Assembly: GCA_049517655.1 (NCBI GenBank)
Contig: JBEKRQ010000006.1
Location: 1-34,371, forward strand
Direction: 5' to 3'
Origin: UBA11358 sp049517655
GTDB lineage: Bacteria > Verrucomicrobiota > Verrucomicrobiia > Limisphaerales > UBA11358
Length of the DNA: 34,371 bases
Shown piece after piece: positions 6,490-13,503 of the stretch (position 1 is the stretch's first letter; every line of letters begins with the position of its first letter). Below the pieces are notes generated by a model. The model saw nothing but the letters and a program-made list of their open reading frames with translations. It had not been told where the DNA came from and did no database searches. The translations under genes were made by a program, and so were the position numbers.

Positions 6490-9135
6490 TCACGGTTTTG
6501 CCGTTTGGTGATACGGCTGGTGCTTGAGATATAGGGCAAGCAATTCCTGATTCCGTTCCAACCGGTCCTTTGGTACATCTGATTTGGAGGCCAACGCACA
6601 GGCTTTTTGCGCCATCCATATCGCATCGTCAAACCGCCCTGCCTCGGCGTAGGCAGCGGCCAATGTGCTTACGAGAGTGTCCGCCTGATAATATGTCAGT
6701 CGGCAGGCTTTTTCTCCGAGTTGCACGGCTTCAGGACCATTGCGTAATGACGCATCAGGACAGGTGGCCAGCATACAAGCCAGGTTGTTGAGCAAAGTGG
6801 CGGAATCAGGTTGCGTTTTAAGGGCGAGGTGGTTGCGAGCAATGGCTCCGGCAAAATCTCCATCTTCCCATAAACTGTTTGCGATTTTGGTTTGTGCTTC
6901 CGAGGACTTGGATAAAGGTCGGGGAATTCGTCCCGAACGGAGAATTTGAAATAAACTGGCGAAATCATCCGTCCACAGCGGAATACCCGCCGGGTTGGTC
7001 TGCAGCGGTCTGGCGGCGAGGCGGATGGCGGGAGAGTTGATGATCTCTTCGCCGGACGACAATAGCATCCACACGGATGAATAAATCCACCATTTATTGG
7101 GGATTCCAACATCATCAATGATGGTCACCTTGTAGTTGAAGTGACGGGCGAGGTTGATGACCACCGGCTCGAGATCGAGGGAAAGGTTGGAGATATCCAC
7201 CGCGATAATGCCCTTGGGTTTCAAGTGTCGTTGGTAAACTGTGAAAGCTTCCTGGGTTAGTAGATGTACCGGGGGCGCGTCGCTGTTAAAGGCGTCAAGC
7301 ACGAGCAGGTCGAAATCCTGTGACGGTTCCCTTTCCAGCGAAAGGCGGGCGTCACCGAGGGTGACCTCCACTTTTCCCTGACAATTGGTGAGGTAAGTGA
7401 ACTCGGATGTGGCCAGCCGCAGCACTTCCGGGTTGATTTCATAAAAATGGACGTCATCTCCCCGTTGTGCGTAGGTGGCCAGCGTGCCGACACCCAGCCC
7501 GACCACGCCAATGCGCCGGTGGCCGGCCGACATGGCGCGCAAGGCCAATCCGACGCCGCTCTCTTCACTGAAATAGGTGGTCGGCCAGGAGGCTCGCGAT
7601 GGCTCGGCGAATTGCAGACCGTGCACTGTTCTCCCGTGCTTAAGTTGGAGATAACGCAGGTCCGATTTGCCATTGCCATATTTGAACACCTTCAGTACGC
7701 CATAAAAATTTCGTGACCGGTAAATCAAACCAGAAGTGGCCTTATATGCTTGCAGCCACAAAACCGTGCCGAGGGCCATCAACCCTGCAGACAACCAAAT
7801 GCATGCCGGGAGGCGCCAGCGATGAAAGCTGCCGGCGTTACGGTCGCGCAAACAGACGAACAGGAACAACAAAACGCAAAGCAGCAATCCAAATTGCAAC
7901 TCAAAGTAGTTGGTGAAGATCAACGGTGCATCGATGGCGACGAAGAACCCGCCTAGCGCGCCACCGGCGGCAATCATCAAATAAAATCCCGTCAAATGTT
8001 TGGGGTCGGGCTTGAGGCGGTACAGTTCGCCATGGCAAACCATGCAGCAAATGAAAAGTCCTGCGGCGTAAATGCTCAATTGCAATTTAATGGGTATCCC
8101 GATCAATGTCCCTGTCCCTGTCTCTTTGAATAATACCCAGCAGATGCCGCCTGCTGCCGCGGTAAGCGCCAGGATAAATGGGAAGCGTGCATACCAGCGC
8201 GGGTTGTCAAAGCAGATGATGAAGCTTAATAGATATAATGCCAGCGGCAGCACCCAGAGGAATGGAACCACAGCCACTTCCTGACACATCTTGTTTGTTG
8301 TTGCCAGCAGGAGCACTGAAGCGCAAGCCGGCAGCAACAACCACAAAAGACGGTCAAGAGGCGCGGATTGAAAATCGGATGATGTGAACCCCTGTCTTTG
8401 AAATTCTGGTTCCCGGCTTTCCAACTCTTCAGGCTCATACCTTCCGCTATTTGTTATGCAGCACCCGCCGCCTGCTGTTTTCCATAATTTCATTGCGCAG
8501 AAACCACCGCAAACGGCATACGCAACCAGTCCGCACCCCCATAACATGGCCTGCATTGTGCGTGTGAACTGTGCCTCGAAATAAATCGGATAACTGACGA
8601 GCGCCAGCAGTGAACCGGTATTTGAGAGCGCGTAGAGCCGGTAGGGTGAGACGCCGGGGTTGGTGCGGTTAAACCAGTGTTGCATCAACGGGCCGGTGGA
8701 TGAGAGGACGAAATACGGGAGGCCGATGCTTACGGCCAGCAAGCTGAGAATTCGAAGTGTCGGATCCTCGCTGCCACCCGGCTTCCAGGAATCGGAGGGC
8801 GTAATGGGCAGCAATGCCACTGCCGCAACAAGCAGGGCGAGATATAATATCACTTGAGTGCGTATTTTGAGCCAGCGGGAGGTGAAATGAGCGTAGGCGT
8901 AGCCACCCAATAGCAGCATCTGAAAAAACAACATGCAGATTGTCCAGACGCTGGGTGTGCCGCCAAACCACGGCAGAATGTATTTGCCAATCAGTGGTTG
9001 CACCTGAAAAAGCAGGAAAGCCCCGATAAAAATCGTCAGCGCATATGCGAACACGGGTGCGGATATTACCGATGCTCCACTGCAACCGCCAGCGCATAAA
9101 CCGGGCTGACATCCAGTGAAAAAATCCATGTCCAT
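6490..9135 (-). CDS. Fused membrane / spermidine-synthase-like protein with C-terminal TPR module
   Basis: An 881-residue fusion. Residues ~28-480 hold about ten or more membrane segments, beginning 'YALTIFIGAFLLFQVQPLIG' and 'YILPWFGGTPSVW', the usual opening of 'fused MFS/spermidine synthase' proteins. Residues ~530-720 are a Rossmann methyltransferase-like fold related to spermidine synthase, with the glycine loop 'IGVVGLGVGTLATYAQRGDD', the acidic 'YEINPEV', 'GDARLSLE' and 'LLVLDAFNSDAPPVHLL'. The last ~120 residues are TPR-like ('NNLACMLATCPDASLRNGPE', 'LAAAYAEAGRFDDAIWMAQK'), ending 'LYLKHQPYH'. Polyamine synthesis is not established for this family; function unknown. ATG 9135 gives an atypical Cys-rich first 27 residues, so GTG 9054 (just before 'FAYALTIF') may be the true start. 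Divergent from the dehydrogenase at 9186. Confidence 0.85.
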   Translation of the reverse strand: MDMDFFTGCQPGLCAGGCSGASVISAPVFAYALTIFIGAFLLFQVQPLIGKYILPWFGGTPSVWTICMLFFQMLLLGGYAYAHFTSRWLKIRTQVILYLALLVAAVALLPITPSDSWKPGGSEDPTLRILSLLAVSIGLPYFVLSSTGPLMQHWFNRTNPGVSPYRLYALSNTGSLLALVSYPIYFEAQFTRTMQAMLWGCGLVAYAVCGGFCAMKLWKTAGGGCCITNSGRYEPEELESREPEFQRQGFTSSDFQSAPLDRLLWLLLPACASVLLLATTNKMCQEVAVVPFLWVLPLALYLLSFIICFDNPRWYARFPFILALTAAAGGICWVLFKETGTGTLIGIPIKLQLSIYAAGLFICCMVCHGELYRLKPDPKHLTGFYLMIAAGGALGGFFVAIDAPLIFTNYFELQFGLLLCVLLFLFVCLRDRNAGSFHRWRLPACIWLSAGLMALGTVLWLQAYKATSGLIYRSRNFYGVLKVFKYGNGKSDLRYLQLKHGRTVHGLQFAEPSRASWPTTYFSEESGVGLALRAMSAGHRRIGVVGLGVGTLATYAQRGDDVHFYEINPEVLRLATSEFTYLTNCQGKVEVTLGDARLSLEREPSQDFDLLVLDAFNSDAPPVHLLTQEAFTVYQRHLKPKGIIAVDISNLSLDLEPVVINLARHFNYKVTIIDDVGIPNKWWIYSSVWMLLSSGEEIINSPAIRLAARPLQTNPAGIPLWTDDFASLFQILRSGRIPRPLSKSSEAQTKIANSLWEDGDFAGAIARNHLALKTQPDSATLLNNLACMLATCPDASLRNGPEAVQLGEKACRLTYYQADTLVSTLAAAYAEAGRFDDAIWMAQKACALASKSDVPKDRLERNQELLALYLKHQPYHQTAKP

Positions 9136-9185
9136 CCGTGTCCTCTGCGGTTAAAATCCCCGCTGTGTTCGACATCCCCAAAACC

Positions 9186-10367
9186 ATGCGCGCCGTCGTC
9201 TATCGCGGTGTGAACGATTTGCGCGTCGAGACCGTGCCCGTCCCGCGCATCAGCGCGAATGAACTGCTCGTAAAAGTCGCCGTCTGCGGCGTCTGCCCGA
9301 CCGACATCAAAAAAATCCAATACGGCGCCATCCAGCCGCCGCGCATTTTCGGACACGAAACCGCCGGCACCATTGTCAAACTCGGAGCAAGGAGCAAGGA
9401 GCAAGGTTTCAAACTGGGCGACCGCGTCGCGCTGCACCATCATGTTCCATGCCGGCATTGCCATTTTTGCCGCCACAGCGCCTTTGCCCAGTGCGCAACC
9501 TACAAACGCACCGGCATCACCGCCGGTTTCGAGCCGGCCGGCGGCGGTTTCGCCGAATACGTTCGCGTGATGAATTTTGTTCTGCCCGGCGTCGTGAAAA
9601 TTCCGGCGCGCAATGCCTTTGAAGAAGGAGCCATGCTCGAACCCGTCAACACCGTGCTCAAGGCCGTCAAACGGCTTTCCATCTTGCGCGGCGATGTCGT
9701 GCTCGTGGCCGGGCAGGGACCCATTGGCCTGATGTTCACGCGGCTGCTGCAATTGCAGGGGGCGAACGTCATCGCGACGGACTTGCTGGAACCGCGCTTG
9801 CGGTTCGCAAAAAAATTCGGCGCGCGCTGGATGGTTCAAGTTCCAAGTTCCAAGTCCAAAGTCCCAAGTCCGAAATCCGAAATCCAAAATCAGATCTCGA
9901 CCGTTTCCGCCTTCTGCCTTCCGCCTTCCGCTTTTCCGATTGACGCCGCGGTCATCGCGGTCCCTTCTGATGAAGTCGTGCAACAAGCCCTGCAACTCGT
10001 GCGCGGTGGGGGACAGGTGCTCCTCTTCGCCCACACCAAAAGTGCGGAAGCCGGAAAGCAGAAGGCAGAAGCCGGAAGTCCGACCTCCGACCTCCGACCT
10101 CCGACCTCCGACTTCCGATTGCCGGCCTCCGGCCTCTGTCCTCTGGATCTGTCCTCCGTTTGTCTGGACGAAAAGGATTTGCTCGGCAGCTACTCGTCCG
10201 ATTTCACCCTCCAGCGCGAAGTCGCACGCCTCGTCTTCTCACGCCAACTCGACGTGCGCGGTTTAATCTCGCATCGCTTTCCGCTCGAACAAACCGCCGC
10301 CGCCGTCGCCCTGGCTGCTCATCCAGGACCGGACTCATTGAAAATTCTTGTGACGCAGATTGGGTAG
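9186..10367 (+). CDS. Zinc-dependent alcohol dehydrogenase (MDR family) containing repeat-coded inserts
   Basis: NAD(P)-linked medium-chain dehydrogenase; substrate not deducible. From ATG 9186 ('MRAVVYRGVNDLRVE') it has 393 residues. Catalytic zinc ligands are Cys37 ('CGVCPTD') and His57-Glu58 ('FGHETAG'); four cysteines for the structural zinc are in 'CRHCHFCRHSAFAQC'; the nucleotide-binding loop is 'VLVAGQGPIGLM'. Three stretches are unlike the family and are encoded by heptamer repeat tracts: 'GARSKEQGF', the segment 'VPSSKSKVPSPKSEIQNQ' with the following 'FCLPPSAFP', and 'AEAGKQKAEAGSPTSDLRPP' with the following 'TSDFRLPASG'. Without them the length would fall near the usual ~330-345. 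The last two inserts sit in the Rossmann domain. An earlier in-frame start at 9138 adds 16 residues with no family support. Confidence 0.88.
   Translation: MRAVVYRGVNDLRVETVPVPRISANELLVKVAVCGVCPTDIKKIQYGAIQPPRIFGHETAGTIVKLGARSKEQGFKLGDRVALHHHVPCRHCHFCRHSAFAQCATYKRTGITAGFEPAGGGFAEYVRVMNFVLPGVVKIPARNAFEEGAMLEPVNTVLKAVKRLSILRGDVVLVAGQGPIGLMFTRLLQLQGANVIATDLLEPRLRFAKKFGARWMVQVPSSKSKVPSPKSEIQNQISTVSAFCLPPSAFPIDAAVIAVPSDEVVQQALQLVRGGGQVLLFAHTKSAEAGKQKAEAGSPTSDLRPPTSDFRLPASGLCPLDLSSVCLDEKDLLGSYSSDFTLQREVARLVFSRQLDVRGLISHRFPLEQTAAAVALAAHPGPDSLKILVTQIG
9384..9406 (+). repeat. Heptamer tract GGAGCAA x3 inside the dehydrogenase
   Basis: Three exact tandem copies of ggagcaa followed by gg, coding for the 'GARSKEQG' stretch between the catalytic His-Glu and the structural zinc cysteines. 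Confidence 0.75.
9837..9940 (+). repeat. Heptamer-type tracts inside the dehydrogenase (first large insert)
   Basis: Degenerate units of about seven bases, 'aagttcc aagttcc aagtcc aaagtccc' and 'gaaatcc gaaatcc', run to 9892, followed by 'cttctgc cttccgc cttccgc' near 9909-9932. The reading frame of the dehydrogenase stays open through the tract. Confidence 0.7.
10044..10147 (+). repeat. Heptamer tract inside the dehydrogenase (second large insert)
   Basis: Purine-rich units (gcggaa, gccggaa, agcagaa, ggcagaa, gccggaa) switch at about 10080 to their pyrimidine-rich complement (cgacctc repeated four times, then cgacttc and ccggcct). The two halves could pair as a hairpin. The tract is translated in frame as 'AEAGKQKAEAG' and 'PTSDLRPPTSDFRLPASG'. 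Confidence 0.75.
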
Positions 10368-10421
10368 GGACGCATGAGGCCCGGCTTCGCCAAGCTATGC
10401 CGAGGCGAGCCATGCGTCCCT
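10366..10421. repeat. Palindromic REP-like element directly after the dehydrogenase
   Basis: Arms 'agggacgcatg' (10366-10376) and 'catgcgtccct' (10411-10421) are a perfect 11-bp inverted repeat. The interior 'ggcttcgcc'/'ggcgagcc' extends the pairing imperfectly. It overlaps the last base pair of the stop codon region (TAG 10365-10367) and may also act as a transcription terminator, although no T-run follows. The left end 'ggtaggg' matches the outer end of the 2776-2851 element. Confidence 0.65.
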
Positions 10422-10467
10422 GATGTTTGTGCCGCCAAAATCCGCGTAAATCTGCATTATTTGTGGA

Positions 10468-10700
10468 TGGCCACCCTCTGCCTTCCGGCCTCTGGCTTCC
10501 GTCTTCCGGCCCTCTGGCTTCCGGCTTTCCGGCCTCTGCCTTCTGGCTTCGGGCTTCTGCCTTCTGGCTTCTGGCTTCTGGTCTCTGGCCTCTGCCTTCC
10601 GGCTTCCACCCCCTGTCTTTCCGCGTAAGCTGCTGATGTTCAATGATAAACTGTCATCCGTTCCGCCTGTCTCAACCCTCAACCCTCAACTTTCAACCAC
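10468..10700 (+). repeat. Heptamer tracts in the intergenic region 10422-10734
   Basis: From 10468 to about 10615 the sequence is a run of degenerate seven-base units of the type cttctgg / cttccgg / cctctgg. At 10668-10700 a second family follows: tcaaccc tcaaccc tcaactt tcaacca. No protein-coding signal is seen in this ~370-base gap. The rest before 10735 is AT-rich sequence. Confidence 0.75.
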
Positions 10701-10734
10701 CTAAAAAACCGTTCAAAATAAATCAAAAAAATTA

Positions 10735-10763
10735 TTGACATTCCGTTGTGATTTTGAGACAGT
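10735..10763 (+). promoter_or_regulatory. Possible promoter of the exported-protein pair
   Basis: 'ttgaca' at 10735-10740 lies in an AT-rich stretch 67 bases before the start at 10807. A good -10 hexamer at 16-18 bases is not obvious ('gattttgagac' region), so only the -35-like element is convincing. Confidence 0.35.
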
Positions 10764-10806
10764 GGCGCCACACACGGTAAAACTAAAACTTAACCAAATA
10801 AGAAAA

Positions 10807-11538
10807 ATGAGAACAAAAACACTACTTATTGCCGCTGCCGCGCTCGCGTTCGGCCTCGCCACATCGCAAGCTCAGGTCTATTCACAAAACGTCGTTGGCT
10901 ATGTCAATGTGCCGTTGACCAACGGGGTTTTTTCTGTCGTGGCTCCCACATTGGATTTGGATGGAACGGGCGTCAATAACACCGTTTCCACGGTGTTCAC
11001 CACACCTGCCATTGGTGATATCGTGTATGTCTTTAACGGAACCGGCTATGACACTTTGAGTTATATCGTGGAAGGTTCAGGTCACCCTGTAGTTTATGTA
11101 ACCAATTGGTTTAACGGCAGTGGAAATGTAGCATCTGGTTACTCGATTAATCCGGGTGTATCCGTATTCTATCTTCCGGCTGCCAATGAAACGGCTACGC
11201 TGGTGGGCAACGTGTTGCAGTCAACAAATTTGGTCAATACCTATTTCCCGGCGGCAGGACACTTTCAACTTCTTTCTTCGAAGGCTCCAATCTCTGGTGG
11301 GCTGACATCGGTTTTGGGCTATACCCCGACTATTGGTGATAACGTTTACATCTATGACAACGGCCACTATGATATTTACAGCTACATCGTGGAAGGTTCA
11401 GGCCATCCAGTAACTTATACGACCAACTGGTTTAACGGCGCGGGCGCGGTTCAGGAGCCAGTGATTAATGTTGGACAGGGCTTCTGGATGTTGCCTGCTG
11501 GCAGTTCGTCTTGGAGTCAAAACTTTATCGTGCAATAA
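10807..11538 (+). CDS. Exported protein of the 'VYSQNVVGYVNV' type, two internal repeats
   Basis: With the start at ATG 10807 ('MRTKTLLIAAAALAFGLATS') the protein has 243 residues, a signal peptide ending near 'SQAQ', then 'VYSQNVVGYVNVPL'. This opening is, to my knowledge, common among secreted Verrucomicrobia proteins of unknown function. Two halves repeat: 'PAIGDIVYVFNGTGYDTLSY' with 'IVEGSGHPVVYVTNWFNGSG', and 'PTIGDNVYIYDNGHYDIYSY' with 'IVEGSGHPVTYTTNWFNGAG'. The repeats suggest a beta-rich duplicated domain. No catalytic motif is visible. A 67-base gap with an AT-rich hairpin separates it from the PEP-CTERM gene, so the two are probably co-transcribed. Confidence 0.8.
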   Translation: MRTKTLLIAAAALAFGLATSQAQVYSQNVVGYVNVPLTNGVFSVVAPTLDLDGTGVNNTVSTVFTTPAIGDIVYVFNGTGYDTLSYIVEGSGHPVVYVTNWFNGSGNVASGYSINPGVSVFYLPAANETATLVGNVLQSTNLVNTYFPAAGHFQLLSSKAPISGGLTSVLGYTPTIGDNVYIYDNGHYDIYSYIVEGSGHPVTYTTNWFNGAGAVQEPVINVGQGFWMLPAGSSSWSQNFIVQ

Positions 11539-11548
11539 ACAAAAACAA

Positions 11549-11579
11549 TTTATCAATAAGCAAAAAACAAATTGATAAA
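11549..11579 (+). other. AT-rich stem-loop between the two exported-protein genes
   Basis: 'tttatcaat' (11549-11557) pairs with 'attgataaa' (11571-11579), a 9-bp stem around a 13-base loop. There is no T-run after it, so it could be an intercistronic RNA-processing or stability hairpin and not a terminator. Confidence 0.35.
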
Positions 11580-11605
11580 ACAGAAGAAACAACAAAAGTA
11601 ATAAT

Positions 11606-12277
11606 ATGAAAAAACTAATTGTAACAACTCTCGCAACCGCGGCCGTGGCTTTGGGCGCCTTGGCTCAAGGTTCAATTGGCAGTGTAGACACACTTAACAC
11701 TTGCGTTACGTACGGAGTAGGTCAACAGAATCCTAACACTGCTGCCAACTGGTATATTGGAAACATTACCCTCTATGTGTGGTATGCTGCAACAGCCAGT
11801 GTCACGCAAGCCAAAATCGACGCCATCAATGCGTTGGATGGCACGGCTGGTGGTGGCGCGGTTGCCCAGGCTCTTCTGGTTACAGATGGCTTTACGGAAG
11901 TTAGCTCCGCCACATTATATGGAATGACTATTGGTGGGGTTACCGATAGTGTCGGCAACGGCACTAAGGGCAGCGGCTACTTTAACTTTACGAATCCCAC
12001 TATTGGCCTCCCGGGTGCGCCAACGAGCACAACTGGTTGGCTGGCGTTTGATGCCGTTGGTGCCGGTGCCTATAGCACATATTCAGGTGTCTTGGCCTTT
12101 GCCAACGGTACCGGTGGAAATCCAGTTGCTTCACCTCCTGGAGTCGCTGCGGCCATTACTGGTATTGATCCATTGGGTAAAAACTTGGATCTAACGCCTA
12201 TTCCGGAGCCTGCTACGCTTGCGTTGGTGGGTTTGGGCAGCCTTTCGCTGATGTTGTTCCGTCGCAGAAACAGTTGA
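11606..12277 (+). CDS. PEP-CTERM sorting domain protein
   Basis: A 223-residue exported protein. Residues 1-20 form a signal peptide ('MKKLIVTTLATAAVALGALA'). The C-terminus carries the full PEP-CTERM tripartite signal: 'PIPEPATLAL', a hydrophobic segment 'VGLGSLSLMLF' and the basic cap 'RRRNS'. By family knowledge such proteins are processed by an exosortase at the membrane and are often part of extracellular matrix or surface material; no exosortase gene is in this window. The central region is rich in Gly, Ala, Thr and Asn ('GNGTKGSGYFNFTNPTIG') and matches no domain I can name. A strong terminator follows 28 bases after the stop. The start is preceded by an A-rich stretch without a clear Shine-Dalgarno site. 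Confidence 0.9.
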   Translation: MKKLIVTTLATAAVALGALAQGSIGSVDTLNTCVTYGVGQQNPNTAANWYIGNITLYVWYAATASVTQAKIDAINALDGTAGGGAVAQALLVTDGFTEVSSATLYGMTIGGVTDSVGNGTKGSGYFNFTNPTIGLPGAPTSTTGWLAFDAVGAGAYSTYSGVLAFANGTGGNPVASPPGVAAAITGIDPLGKNLDLTPIPEPATLALVGLGSLSLMLFRRRNS

Positions 12278-12305
12278 AATAGTTGATTTTGTTGTTTTCT
12301 TTCAC

Positions 12306-12336
12306 CCCGCTCTTGCGCGCAAGAGCGGGTTTTTTA
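12306..12336 (+). terminator. Rho-independent terminator after the PEP-CTERM gene
   Basis: 'cccgctcttg' (12306-12315) and 'caagagcggg' (12320-12329) form a 10-bp perfect stem with a four-base loop, followed immediately by seven T. Confidence 0.92.
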
Positions 12337-12352
12337 TTTCCCTTGGTATAGG

Positions 12353-12402
12353 GACGCTTCGCGTTTTTCGGATACCGCCGGGGATTTCGCGCCAGCGTTT
12401 TG
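12353..12402 (-). repeat. Dispersed repeat, copy 2 (partner at 2460-2507)
   Basis: Reverse complement begins 'caaaacgctggcgcgaaatc' and ends 'cgcgaagcgtc', as in the copy at 2460-2507. It lies between the terminator at 12306 and the tRNA-Glu promoter. Confidence 0.7.
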
Positions 12403-12471
12403 AAGACGAAATGTCCGCGAGATTTCCGCATGACCTTTTGTGCGCCAATGACAATATAAACCGCACAATAA

Positions 12472-12499
12472 TTGACAGCCGCCCCCGCTTCGCTAGGAT
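12472..12499 (+). promoter_or_regulatory. Promoter of tRNA-Glu
   Basis: 'ttgaca' (12472-12477), a 16-base spacer, and 'taggat' (12494-12499). The expected transcription start falls about 3 bases before the tRNA at 12509. Near-consensus sigma-70-type spacing. Confidence 0.7.
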
Positions 12500-12508
12500 G
12501 GTTTCATT

Positions 12509-12583
12509 GGCGCGTTCGTCTATCGGTTAGGACACGGCCCTCTCAAGGCTGAAAGACGGGTTCGATTCCCGTACGCGCTACCA
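12509..12583 (+). tRNA. tRNA-Glu (anticodon CTC)
   Basis: Full cloverleaf. Acceptor 'ggcgcgt' pairs with 'acgcgct' (the first pair is G-U). The D-arm contains 'ggttaggac', the anticodon stem-loop is 'cggcc ctctcaa ggctg' with CTC in the loop, and the T-arm is 'gacgggttcgattcccgt'. Discriminator A and an encoded CCA end the gene. CTC reads GAG, glutamate. Confidence 0.95.
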
Positions 12584-12590
12584 CTCTAAA

Positions 12591-12680
12591 ATGGTTGAGG
12601 GTTGAATGTTGAATGTTGAGGGATTCGGAAAGTTGAGAGTTGAGGGTTTAGAAATCCACTGTCACTCAACCCTCAACCAA
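12591..12680 (+). repeat. Heptamer tract (ttgaggg/ttgaatg type) before the first four-helix-bundle gene
   Basis: 'ttgaggg ttgaatg ttgaatg ttgaggg' runs from about 12593, with 'ttgagag ttgaggg' near 12632. It ends with the inverted 'ctcaaccctcaacc' at 12665-12678, so the ends can pair into a hairpin around 12607-12664. It starts 8 bases after tRNA-Glu. Confidence 0.75.
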
Positions 12681-12683
12681 ATC

Positions 12684-13046
12684 ATGTTCAATTTTGGAAA
12701 ATTGGAGGCCTGGCAGGAAGCGATTAATTTTGCGGATACGGTTTATACCCTCACCCGAACCTTTCCTGAAGCCGAGAAATTCGGTTTAACGAACCAGATG
12801 CGGCGGGCTGCAGTTTCCATTTCGTCAAACCTTGCCGAAGGCAGCTCACGATCATCCCGGCCGGATTTCGCACGCTTCATTGAAATTGCGACAGGTTCAT
12901 TGTTTGAAGTTGTTTCCCAACTTGCCATTGCTAAAAATCAAGGTTTTCTGGATGAAGTTAATCATCGAAAACTTTGTTTGTTGGCGGAAGAATTAATTCG
13001 GATGTTCAGCGGTTTGCGCAAGTCGTTGAACAAATCGCCTGCTTGA
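12684..13046 (+). CDS. Four-helix bundle protein (23S rRNA IVS / S23 family)
   Basis: From ATG 12684 the protein has 120 residues: 'MFNFGKLEAWQEAINFADTV', then 'LTNQMRRAAVSISSNLAEGS' and 'FIEIATGSLFEVVSQLAIAK'. The order 'L.aWqeA...v', 'l..QmrRAavSi.sNiAEG..r', 'f...a.GSl.E...ql' is the signature of the four-helix bundle family (TIGR02436), first found encoded inside intervening sequences of 23S rRNA genes and related in fold to the accessory protein of diversity-generating retroelements. The cellular role is not known. An upstream in-frame start at 12606 lies inside the heptamer tract and is unlikely. The gene ends where another tract begins (13045). Confidence 0.85.
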   Translation: MFNFGKLEAWQEAINFADTVYTLTRTFPEAEKFGLTNQMRRAAVSISSNLAEGSSRSSRPDFARFIEIATGSLFEVVSQLAIAKNQGFLDEVNHRKLCLLAEELIRMFSGLRKSLNKSPA

Positions 13047-13076
13047 CTTTCAACATTCAACATTCACCTTTCAACT
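13045..13076 (+). repeat. Short heptamer tract between four-helix-bundle and RelE-like genes
   Basis: 'ttcaaca ttcaaca ttcacct ttcaact' fills the 31-base gap between the two genes and overlaps the upstream stop codon (TGA at 13044-13046). Confidence 0.65.
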
Positions 13077-13077
13077 G

Positions 13078-13449
13078 ATGAACGCCTTCCAAATCATCTT
13101 TACTCCGACCAGCGCCGCTGAACTGGCGAAAATGCCCAAGGAACTGCAATTGCAAATCCTCGGGGAGTTCCGCGGACTCCCCCAGCAGGTGCGCGGCGCG
13201 GCATTGGACGAGTTCGGCAGGTTGGAGCGTGGGGGACGGATATTGCACCGCTTTCGTGTGGGCGACTACCGCGTTTATTTTGAGCGGCACGAATTGGGCG
13301 TGCTGGTGCATCGGATTCTCAGCCGCCACACGTTGAAAGACTTTTTGTTTCGTTCCGGCTTGAAAACCGGCGAAGACGAGGCGCTTCAGGAAAATCCGAA
13401 GTTTTGGGAAATGATCGAAGCAGCCAGAGGCCGGAAATCGGAAGGCTGA
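13078..13449 (+). CDS. RelE/ParE-superfamily toxin-like protein
   Basis: A 123-residue protein: 'FQIIFTPTSAAELAKMPKEL' matches the N-terminal strand and helix of RelE/ParE toxins, 'GDYRVYFERH' is the central strand with the conserved Arg, and 'VLVHRILSRHTLKDF' matches the final strand ('v.vi.i.hR...y'). Proteins of this superfamily cleave mRNA on ribosomes or poison gyrase, normally held in check by a small partner. No antitoxin gene is visible on either side, so activity as a toxin is uncertain. The last residues ('AARGRKSEG') are encoded by a heptamer tract, so the natural C-terminus has probably been extended. Sits between two four-helix-bundle genes. Confidence 0.65.
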   Translation: MNAFQIIFTPTSAAELAKMPKELQLQILGEFRGLPQQVRGAALDEFGRLERGGRILHRFRVGDYRVYFERHELGVLVHRILSRHTLKDFLFRSGLKTGEDEALQENPKFWEMIEAARGRKSEG

Positions 13450-13495
13450 AGCCTGAAGCCGGAGGGCAGAAGGCGGAAGGCGGAGATTCGAAAAC
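13421..13495 (+). repeat. Heptamer tract at the 3' end of the RelE-like gene
   Basis: Purine-rich units gccagag / gccggaa / gctgaag / cctgaag / ggcggaa run from about 13424 to 13488. They supply the last codons and the stop (13447-13449) of the RelE-like gene. Confidence 0.7.
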
Positions 13496-13503
13496 AGGAA
13501 TTT

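Noticed and set aside
9066..10034. Minus-strand frame of 322 codons
   Set aside because: It is antisense to the alcohol dehydrogenase, which has all zinc ligands and the nucleotide loop; the reverse product matches nothing.
13078..13449. Complete type II toxin-antitoxin module
   Set aside because: Only a RelE-like protein is visible; no adjacent gene resembles a known antitoxin.
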